From the NCBI GenBank assembly GCA_964035545.1, contig OZ037771.1, positions 3,399,128-3,463,127 on the forward strand: a stretch of 64,000 bases of DNA, in the 5' to 3' direction. Position 1 is the stretch's first letter. Each line of letters opens with the position of its first letter. Both the position numbers and the translations under genes were made by a program. The notes beneath the pieces were generated by a model, which worked only from the letters and a program-made list of their open reading frames with translations, was not told the origin of the DNA and searched no databases. Of the stretch, positions 26,201 through 38,200 are shown piece after piece. The DNA comes from Bugula neritina (lineage: Eukaryota; Bryozoa; Gymnolaemata; Cheilostomatida; Bugulidae).

Positions 26201-29200
26201 GCTGGGTTACAACTAAATAATCAGCTAAAAGCTGTGATACAACTAATAATAATAATAATTTAATGTCTATAATCACACAACTGTAAGAATAATTCTTTGT
26301 CTAACCTCAACTTCTTGCTCAACAATCCATTCACTTGAAACAGAGCCATCTGGATGGTAGGACACTCTGTTAAACTTAGGGGGCATAGCAGCTCCCGGGG
26401 TGAATGAGTACACAACGTACTTTTCTGTGCCGTGCTCATAAACGGAGACTTCTTCTCGAACCATCAGAGACACCTGGTGGTGAACAAAGAACCACAGAGA
26501 CTTAGTCACTATCTATTGAACAAATTATTATAACAAAATACTCCAACGTAGAACTCCAAGACTAGCTAACTGATATTGACTTTGGGCAATTACTGTTGAG
26601 CAAAAGCTCGTAGCAAAACTTGTTCAAATCACAGTGAGAGAAAAGTTTTATGGCAGAAGTTTCACCTTATGCCTTATTCAGATAGCATACCTTCTTAAAG
26701 AATGTTGCTGAAACCTGAGTAGACCACCTAGCAAGGGTTCCTTCAAGTTTGAACCATTCATTCGACACCATTACAGTGTCTCTACTTGCTACCAGTGAGG
26801 ATGTCACTTCTGTCTCCATGACCTGTCTCTTAACAACATTGCCAGTGTTTACTGTTGTACCACTAGCGGTAACAGCCTCAGTACTAACTGTATTAGTGTC
26901 AGTGACAGTTGCAGTATGAGCCATAGTATGACTATCAGTACTAACTCCATCAGTGTCAGTGACAGTTGCAGTATGAGCCATAGTATGACTATCAGTACTA
27001 ACTCCATCAGTGTCAGTGACAGTTGCAGTATGAGCCATAGTATGACTATCAGTACTAACTCCATCAGTGTCAGTGACAGTTGCAGTATGAGCCATAGTAT
27101 GACTATCAGTACTAACTCCATCAGTGTCAGTGACAGTTGCAGTATGAGCCATAGTATGACTATCAGTACTAACTCCATCAGTGTCAGTGACAGTTGCAGT
27201 ATGAGCCATAGTATGACTATCAGTACTAACTCCATCAGTGTCAGCGACAGTTGCAGTATGAGCCATAGTATGACTATCAGTACTAACTCCATCAGTGTCA
27301 GTGACAGTTGCAGTATGAGCCATAGTATGACTATCAGTACTAGCTCCATCAGTGTCAGTGACAGTTGCAGTATGAGCCATAGTATGACTATCAGTATTAA
27401 GTGTATTAGTGTCAGTGACAGTTGCAGTATGAGCCATAGCATGACTATCAGTACTAACTCCATCAGTGTCAGTGACAGTTGCAGTATGAGCCATAGTATG
27501 ACTATCAGTACTAACTCCATCAGTGTCAGTGACAGTTACAGTATGAGCCATAGTATGACTATCAGTACTAACTCCATCAGTGTCAGTGACAGTTGCAGTA
27601 TGAGCCATAGTATGACTATCAGTACTAACTGTATTAGTGTCAGTGACAGGTACACCAGGAGTACTAAATGTAGGAGTAAAACCAGTAGGAGTGGTGAATA
27701 ATTCTAAATAATCTGTTTCTAGTAATGTAGTAATGGGTAATGGAGTAGTTGGAATGAGTGGCGGCCATGTTGAAGGTTGTGAAGACGTGAAAGGTGGCGG
27801 AGTTCCCATATCATCATCAAAGTATGCCAACTCATTGCATGTTTGATAGTCCCGATTGTTCACCAAAGTCTTTACGTGAGGATCTCCCACGGCCATCACG
27901 GTCACTCGGTCATTGGTTTTGAAGGACTAAAAATGTTGGCTAAATCGTTCAAATATTTTATTTTTTAAAATAAAATGCAAAAGCATTCAATCATCATATA
28001 TCATATCTGTTGAATAAAACAAAATAGAATTGTACATTTCATTCTCAAAACAAAATGTAAAAAATAATAAATTTATCGCAAATGTTGTTCACAGAGGATA
28101 ATAGAATGTAATACATGCCTTCTGAACTTTATAATCAACCAAGTGAGATGGTATATTGACGACACCAAAAGTCCCCATGCTTATCATTGGTAGTATTTGC
28201 TTCATGGCAATTCCAATATCTACATTCCGCTGCGCGCAGAAAGGGTGGAGATGCTTTGCAAGACACCGGAGTGGCGTGGCAGTGGTACTGTAACAGGATC
28301 ACATGCACCAACAACCAATAGAATAATTCCCTAGATAACACATTAGTTAGATATACAAGCGCAGAACTAAATGAAAATTACTTTGCAAGGCTCTGTATGA
28401 ACTTCACAATTCTCATTATGTCCAAGGGTTTGCGGCTGTAGGAACGGAACATTGTGGTGATTGTCTTCTCCATCATACCCAATGAGTTCTCTAGATCGCA
28501 CACCCTAGCTGCCTTTTCCAAGTGTTGAACCAAAAGCATCAGCCGGATTGAGGTTGATTCTGTAACAGGAAGTGTAACCACTTGACTCGTCGAGTTACTC
28601 AACTCTAGTCACACGACTGTTTAGATGTAAACTAACGATTCGAACTTCTACACGCCTATCGAGTTGAAATTCAAAACTCTATTGGTACACAGTTTATAGC
28701 ATTTGAGTTAAAGTTTTGCCATCTAAATCTTTTAGAAGAAGATGGGTATGTTTGGTAGCATTTAATGAAAATTTCAAAGAGCTCACCTTCTGGGTTTACG
28801 AAATCAAGAATGGGAGTACCATCATCATCAAAGAAACACTCAAGGAAGTTAAAGGCATAGCCAAAGTTTGCCTCCAACACTACAATACAAAGAATGGAAA
28901 AAGTTGACTAATGCGAACAAAAATACATGATTAAATTTTGTGCATCAAGAAAAATAAATTAATTCCTGTTATTTATGATGATGTTTACAGTTTAAATATA
29001 GATGACCATCCAATCTGAAAAAGCTGAATAAAACTTGCATTAAACATCATGTAAGAAATATGCAAAAGCACTTTGAAAAGTTAAAAGAATGTCTCAACAA
29101 CAGGGCATATCGATACAAAATACTGAATTCACCTTTCAGGGTTGCCTTGCTTGGTATTAGACCAGATCTATCTCTTGTACACATTCTCAAGGGGAGTGTC

Positions 29201-32200
29201 TCCATCCAAGGTCTAATGGCCGGCCATCTTTGTCCGCACGCTGTGCTTTTTAGACTGTTTGACATCGTACGGTGCATACACTTCTCCAGCACTTCTGACA
29301 TTCTGCTCATTTACAGGAGAACCGTGATTATAAAACAACAGATACACGAAACTCTAAACACGAGATGCTATGCTACACTTGAGACTATAATTGTTCCTCC
29401 ATGCAGTCGATATTGACACTACTACATCCTTGACATGCTGAATCTCAGCACTTTAGATGTGTGAGTGTTTTTACTGCAAGATTTACCGTGATTAATGCCA
29501 TAGAAAAAAATAAAGTAAAAATCCAACAAAAAAGGAGAGATATAAACTATATTTTTATCATCTTTAGTACCTATCAGCAAAATATAGCACATCAGTTTAG
29601 ATATTGCATACTGTATGATTTCAAGTATATAGTGGCATGGTATATTGACATAATATATTATTTTTGGTATATAGCAGTCAAAGATATTATATAATAAACC
29701 TGGTGTTAAAACTAAGAGATACAGCTATTAGACTTGAAAACTCAGCTGCTTCATTACAGCTACATAATTTTCATTATTTCTAAATGAAAACTTTACAAAT
29801 GGGTACCAATTTACCTGCAGAAATTATTGACATAACGAGGAAAACGGTCAAATGAGAAGACATCTTCTTCACCGAGGAGATCAATGTAGTCCATTTCCAA
29901 GTACGCGAACAGATGCCGCAGTTGTTGGTCTAATAAGTTGTAAAAGTATGAACCAGGGGCCAAGAACTTTCGACCAATGGCATTTTTCGCATAGATTAGG
30001 ACTGGTTGCATTGATAGCATCTATTAACATTAAATGTCATGATTGACTGTCAAACTGCGAGTAATACTAAATATTTTAAACATGGAAGTTGATAAAAAAG
30101 CTTTAGTAAATTATTTTGATAGATTTTATATATATATAAAAATTTAAAATAGCAGCAAATAAAAATAGTGGTCATTGCTCAACTTTAAAGACTCCAATGA
30201 ATGTAGCCAATGAAACAGTTGAATTATTCAGTGAGTGAGTGATTGAGTGAATGAGTAAGAGAGTGATTGAGCGAGTGAGTGAGTGATTGAGTAAGTGAGC
30301 GATTGAGTGAATGAGTAAGAGAGTGATTGAGCGAGTGAGTGAGTGATTGAGTAAGTGAGCGATTGAGTGAATGAGTAAGAGAGTGATTGAGCGAGTGAGT
30401 GAGTGATTGAGTAAGTGAGCGATTGAGTGAATGAGTAAGAGAGTGATTGAGCGAGTAAATGAGTGAATGAATGAGTAAGTGGGTGAGTGAGTAAGAGAGT
30501 GTTGAGCGAGTAAATGAGTGAATGAATGAGTAAGTGGGTGAGTGAGTGTTCGAGTAAATAAGTGAGCTAACTAGAGTGTAGTCATCACTGAATACATCCA
30601 CATATCTCACCATGTCGACTGTTGTTAAACTTTTCATCTTATCAAACATTTCTTCTGGGAAATTTTTGCCACACTTTGACTCTATAATAATATTATATTA
30701 ACATATAATATATATGTATTGCAAAGAATTGTAATAGGATAAATAAGAATGTATAATGCAAAGAATTGTAAAAGCATATATAACATTATATATTACAGTG
30801 AACTGCAATATCTTATAAAATAATAATGCATACAGATACAATGCACGTACAAAAACATATTTGTATTTATTTGTACATAATACAATAAAGCATACAGCCA
30901 TAAAGAAATCTAGACCCACCATCCGCTATGAGTTTCCTGTGTAAGAAGTTGAAGATAGCCTTTACCACATCCTTTAGACCTGGTTCATAGTGTGATGTCA
31001 TATCCGGTTCTGTGAAATGTCTCCAGCTGTCAGTAACAGCAGGACCCGGATCTGGCGAAGGGTTGATATCGTAGTTCATGTTAAGGTACGTGTTGGCTAC
31101 ATCCTCACAACTGATATGTCGCTCCCGCTCTAAAATAGTTACCTGCCAACTAATTACTCAAACTATACTTTTGCATTGAAAACTGCAGAAATTTGTCAAA
31201 AAATATTTCGTATAATAGATCAATGATCTTTAAATTTATTTAATTAAATTAATGAAGTGTAACAAGAACACTTTGTTTACTATAGGGTTGAGATGCCCCA
31301 GTAACCCTTTTAGTGTTATCGTTAGCAAGATGGCTTGCAATAAAAAGGTCTGAGGTTCGCTTGCGGTGGGGGGAATTAATTTACACTTACCAAAGATAAG
31401 ATCCACTAATTCTTTGAGTTTTAATCCTTTGTGATATTTCCCATCAACATTTGCCATGAACAAATGCTCACCTTTCTCATTCTGCACCTTATCAACCTGC
31501 CAATGTTTGACAGTCTAAAAACAAAAAAATATAAAAAAATACAAAATAATTGCATCACAATTTACATGTTGAACTAAAATGCCATTTAGTTGTTAACAGA
31601 ACAATACAAACTCTAAAATTCCTCTAATGATGCCAAACATAAAATTTTCAAATATAAAATTCAGCATGTTGCAAATATATTTATCAAAATATAAATTTGC
31701 CAACACACAACTTTTTAAAGTAGTGATTTCAAGAGAATATTTATATCAACATTTGATTTCCATAAAAAATATCTGAAAGTGATATGCAAGACAACAGATA
31801 TAGGGATTACCTCCCTTGCAGGTTCACTAAGAACGTAATGATAGAACCTCTTTTTTTCTTCTTCAAAGTCACGCTTCAACTGGTCCCGGTCAATAATTCC
31901 TTCTTCTGCAAAAACAAATGTCATACAAATGAAATCAACAGCAAAGAACGACACGACTGTGAAAAAAAGTACAAACATGAAAACAAAATTTGAAACATTG
32001 ATGGCATGAGACAATCAGGCGTCAAACAAGATTTGTGTAACTTTTTAAACTTAGTGTGACTATATTTCTAGCTAAAAATTACTTGTCAGTTACTATGATT
32101 GAAACACTTTACAGCCAACTTCATAGTTTCGTTAAAAATTAGTTGAAAAACTAAATATACACACATCTACAGATACTGACAAGAATAATTGTGTTATAAT

Positions 32201-35200
32201 AAGCTAGTAGCAAAAACTGTTTGGTGCAATAAAAACTACAACAATAAAAATTGGAAAGTTAATAAGTTAATAATAATAACTTTTTGCTAATATTGTTTAT
32301 TACATAATGCAAACATTACTAAAGACAGAATTAATTAGAAACAAGCTTTCTCCCAGCTATACCCACCAAACAGTCTCTCAACCATACTAGATGGAGTTCC
32401 ATCAATCTCCATTCCACTCCATCTCAATCTTTCAATACTCTGTAAATATACTTATATGTTACCACATGGAGGTGTAGAACAGAGTGGCTGGTTGAGAACA
32501 CAAGTATGATCAGAATAACCAGAATATGTCACATTTACAGGAATAAATGGTGATACAGAAAAGTCAAGAGAAGATGATTTCTATTTCATACCATGTAAAC
32601 GTTTTCCTGGCCTAATGCAAACTCATAGAATAAATTCTTCATATGTTTTTCTCTATACTCCATCATGAGCTGTTTAACATCTGTGGAGTTCCAATCAACT
32701 GAAAAAAAAATCACTTTAGGCAGCTTTAACAACTATTATGAAAATGCATTAGCTATGCACTAAGGAAAAACATTTTACAATGCACCAACAAGAACATTGT
32801 AACTCGTTTCATTTAGCTTTACAATAACCTAGCAAATTACTCTAAAAAATGATAATAACAAAATATTAGTGAAATGAAAATGATCATCACTTAATACTAT
32901 CTTTCATTGTTTTTGAATGGATAGCTACAACTTGAATACACAAACAATCTTTAAAACTCAATCAGGATGTCTCATATTACAAGTTGAAGTTATACTAACT
33001 TTTCTCTCGGAGCATTTTGAGATCAATCTGGTATTCCATATTTTGGTGTGAAGAGTTAGTCTTCATACTCCTGTATTGCTAGAACAAGATATTATACCAA
33101 GTTTTACGAGGAACTGTTTACATACATGTAGACTATATCAGATGGTTCACATAAAAATTCTTTAAAAGCGTTACTATAAATACAATAACAGAAGTTGGGT
33201 TCAAATTGCTTGTAACGTAACAATGCTAAAATAAATTACACAGCGTTAATGGTACCTCCAATCACAAATATAATAAAACTCTACGTAGCATTTCATAATG
33301 TTGAACAATTCCAAATTATAGAATACTAATCTACACTATTTTACAAATTTAGAAACATTTCAACGCTGCAAGTCCTTTAGTGAACTTATTCCACATCCTA
33401 CTAAACAGAGTACAACACAGAGTTGTCACTAACCAGAACATATTCTATGAACTTCCTGTTATGGTGAAGCGGACAGACTGCTGAATAGAAAGTATTATAC
33501 ACATCCTGGTCTTTGTCACTAGGAGGACCAACTCCAGAGGGTGTCATGTGATCGTTATGATTATTATCAGGCAGCGTAGTATGATGCTGTTGCATCATGT
33601 ACATCTCAATCACATCTGAACATCTCATGTTGTAGTTGTGTTCTGTAAAATATATAAGGATATCAACCATCTACGTATGTAAAAGAAATTGTCTTTTTCA
33701 ACCAAATAGAATAAGTATATAATAGTGGTTAGAAAAGTTCTCATATACATTCTATTAATAGTACTACAGAGTAGAACAACCATCTAGGCAGAAAATTATC
33801 TTCATTTGATTTATTAGAATAAATATATTCTATTGATTAGAAAGTTTCTTTTACATATCCCAATACTAGTACTACAGAATAGAACAAGCATTATGTACAA
33901 ACCATGTTCTTACAGCGATATGGCCAACTGGAATTATTTACAACTGCTGTAAATATAATGTTAGACTGTATCAAAGCAAAACTCAAAAACCACTTCACTT
34001 ACCAAATATTAGTTGTACTAATTCAGTCTCAGTCAAGTTGGTCATAAATGTGGAATTCACTTTAGCCTGGAACCTGTATTCACCTTTTCCAACTTGCCAC
34101 TTTTCTACTTGCCAATGTTTAGCAGTCTAAATAGACATGTCAAAATATTGCATGAATATTGATAAATTACATGCAAGCAGATGATACAAGCAAAGCCCTG
34201 AAACAATATTTTTATAAGATATGAACTGATACTTAGGTAGACACAGGAAACATAATGAGTTAGAGTTACCTCCCCTGCAGGTCCAGTGAGAACAAAAAGA
34301 TAAAACTTCTTCATTTCTCCATTAAACTCAGATAACAGCTCAGTTTTATTCACCAGTCCCATTTCTACAGATAATTCAGAATTTATACTAAACAGAAATA
34401 CATAATATACTCACTCTAAACAACTCTAAAAGAACCCTGTTTCCATTGGCTAGGAGATGTAGTAATGATATTATAACGAAATGTAATGCTACGCAAGAAA
34501 AAATATTGGAGAATATATACAGTTAATAAATGATAAGAGTGTTTCCTCCCAGATATGTCTAGCTATACTCACCAAACAGTCTCTCAACTATACTGGATAG
34601 AGTTACATTCATTTCCATTCCACTCCATCTCAATCTTTCAATACTCTGTAAATATACTTATATGCTACCACATGGAGGTGTAGAACAGAGTGGCTGGTTG
34701 AGAACACAAGTATGTTCAGAATAACCAAAATATGCCACATTTACAGGACTAAATGGTGATACAGATAAGTCATGAGAAGATGGTTTCTATTTCATACCAC
34801 GTGAACCTTTTCCTGGCCTAATGCAAACTCATAGAATAAGTTCTTCATATGTTTTTCTCTATACTCCATCATGAGCTGTTTAACATCTGTGGAGTTCCAA
34901 TCAACTGAAAGTAAAATATCAAGTTAGACAGCTTAAGCAATTATGAGAAATACATTAGCTATGCACTAAGAAAAAACATTGTACATTACACTAAGTATTG
35001 GCTATGTACCAACAAGAATATTGTAACTAGTTTCATTTAACTTTACCAACAGCCCAGCAAATCATTCCAACAAATAATGATTACCAAATATTAGTAAAAT
35101 GAAACTGATTTTCACTTTATAACATCGTTCATTGTTATTGAATAGACAGCTACAACTGAAATGTAAAAATAAACTTAAAAACTAAATCACAACAGTTTAA

Positions 35201-38200
35201 TGTTATAAGTTACATGTTAAAGATAAACTAACTTTTCTCTCTGAGTTTTTTCAGTTCCATCCGGTGTTCCATATTTTGGTGTGAATAGTTAGTTTTTATA
35301 CCCTTGTGTTGCTGGAACATAATAATAATAAATCATATTTTGTATCATTATACATGTTATTAGCCAGTAGTTATTATTATTCACATACATGTGAAGTATA
35401 TCAGGTGAGGTAACTAATATCTTACTTTAAACACGTTTCTATACGACAGACGACCTAATTTGGTTATAACATTTCGCAATGTTCAATTTGGATTATTAAC
35501 CAATATTTTTCATACATTTAAAAAATATTTTAAATGAATTCATTCCACTTTATATAATAAACAGAGTACAACACAGAGTTGTCACTAACCAGAACATATT
35601 CTATGAACTTCCTGTTATGATGAAGAGGACAGATGGCTGAATAGAAAGTGTTATACACATCCTGGTCTTTGTCACCAGGAGGACCAACTGGAGATGGTGT
35701 CATGTGGTCGTTATGATTATTATCAGGCAGCGTAGTATGATGATGTTGCATCATGTACATCTCAATCACATCTGAACATCTCATGTTGTAGTCATGTTCT
35801 GTAAAATAAGAAGGGATATTAACTATCTATGTAAAAAAAATTGCCTTTCCCAACCAAATAGAATAAGTATATAATAGTGGTTAGAAAACTTCTCATATAT
35901 ACATTTTAATAATAGTACTACAGAAAAGAACAACCATCTAGGCAAAAATTGTCTTCATTTGATTTATTAGAATAAATATATTCTATTGATTAGAAAGTTT
36001 CTTTCACATATCCCAATACTAGTACTACAGAGTAGAACAAGCATTATGTAAAAACCATGTTCTTACAGCGATATAGTCAACTGTAATTATTTATAACTGC
36101 TGTAAATATAATGTTGGACTGTATCAAAGCAAAACTCAATAATCACACTTCACTTACCAAATATTAGTTGTACTAATTCAGACTCAGTCAAGTTGGTCAT
36201 AAAAGTGGAATTCACTTTAGCCTGGAACCTGTATTCACCTTTTCCAGTTTTCCACTTTTCTACTTGCCAATGTTTAGCAGTCTAAATAGAACAATCAAAC
36301 CATCGCATAGACTCAGATAAGCTAAATGAAGGCGGGTGATACAAGCAAAGCCCTGAAACAACATTTGTATAAGTTATGAACTGAGACTAAGGTAGACACA
36401 GGAGACATAATGAATTAGAGTTACCTCCCCTGCAGGTCCAGTGAGGACAAAGTGATAAAACTTCTCCATTTCTTCATTGAACTCAAATAACAGTTCAGTT
36501 TTATTCACCAGTCCCATTTCTACAGTAAAATTCACAAACCGTACTAAGTAATAAAGTGTAGAGCTTCTGTTAATAAAGTAAACCACTTGGTTGAAATTTT
36601 ATGGCTGGTAAACCTTAAATGAAGACTTTATATTCCATTCTCACCAGGAGTGTTAAATAAAGGGGAAACTGACGGTGTTGAGCAATATTGCAAACAAAAT
36701 TAGCCAAACAGTTTTTGACAGTTTTAATTTGTCACCAACTCACCAAACAGTGTCTCCATGACTTCTGGTAAAGTGTAATTGTGCAACGAGCCCTGAGTTA
36801 TCACCTCAGACATACTCTATAATTATAGTGAATAATTTTCCCAACTTAAAATTATATAGATAATACATCAGTCAAATACAACAGCGAAACCTAAAATAAA
36901 CTTGGAATGTTGAACTGCCCGAACCTCAGCTTCATTGCAGAGAAAAACTTTAGCTAGAGCAGAATTCCTTAACAATGCTTTATGATAATTATATTAATAA
37001 AAGAGTGTATGACTATAATTTATATATACTTCAGCCTTCATTATGCATTTAATGAACAGTTTAACAATGAAAAAACTCCAAATTTTTTGCTAACACACAA
37101 CTATATGATAGATATCAATATAATATCATACGTAATTACCAGAAATATCCTTTAAACTCATATATTTTATTTAGAAATAATCAGTATAGTTTTTACAGCT
37201 TCATATAATATCTATTCCTATATAATGCTACTTTAGTATATTATACAACCTCCGTCAAAACTGTGAGAAGACAATTTCTTACGTATACTAGTAAAGTTAG
37301 GATTCTTTATATCAGTTACCTTAATAACCTTGTCTTGAGTGATTGCAAAGTTATAGAAAGATCTTTTCTGTTTACGTTGCTGATATTCCATAACCAGACG
37401 TTTAACATTTGTATCATTCCAATCAACTAGAAAACATCACACAAAGCATGAACAGTGACAGAGATCAAGGCATGAGTTTATGTTCAGATATTCTAACATA
37501 TAGCTAGTTATAGCTTTTCTTTTTCATTAATCACCGTTATACTTTTAATTTTTAGGAATGAATGTTTTTCAAGCCAGATTTATATGTGGGTCATTTTACT
37601 TTATTTAGTACACATTAGCAAATCACGACAAAAAAACAAAGTTTGCTTAAAATTCAGGAAAGCTTTATGGGGTAGTTTTCTACATTTATTTAGGCACTAG
37701 GGTCTTATTGGAATTTTTTTTCTAAAATAAATACTAAATTTTAAATCTTTCAAAATAAAAATAAAAAAGAGTAGTCTACTAGTGTCACTCACCCAAATCT
37801 TTGAAGTCTAAATTCTCATGTTTCATGTGAGAGTTGTCTTCCATAGAACGGTTAGATGAATTCTTGCTTATAGCTTGGTGACCCTATAATGATACATCAC
37901 TGTTACTATGGCAACTGTACTCCTTGAGTATTATTCACAGTTGTAATTAAATAATAAAGGGGGTTATAGGGAGTTATAAAAATAGGGATGGAGTGGAGGT
38001 CTCATTTATAGTAGCAATAGAGTCGTATTCATAGCTGAAATCGCATATCAAAAAATAAAGGGCAGATACTAGAAGAGATTATAAAAGAGTGGATAATATG
38101 AATAGAGGTTAAGAAAGAGGGGAGTGGATCCAAGGAGTAGGGGTTATAAAGGGTTAAGTCCTAAGAGCAGGGGTCTTTGTTCTATCAGACTGCTACACAA

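Noticed and set aside
26849-27701. Long ORFs in other frames across the 57-bp array, including a 261-codon plus-strand frame of SVSDSCSMSHSMTIST units
   Set aside because: Both are products of the repeat being open in several frames. The minus frame used by gene B joins its neighbours in phase and carries the conserved flanks.
30224-30649. 141-codon Leu/Thr/His/Ser repeat ORF on the minus strand
   Set aside because: Runs through an intronic minisatellite. The real exon 30611-30681 is a small part of it and ends at a donor before the repeat.
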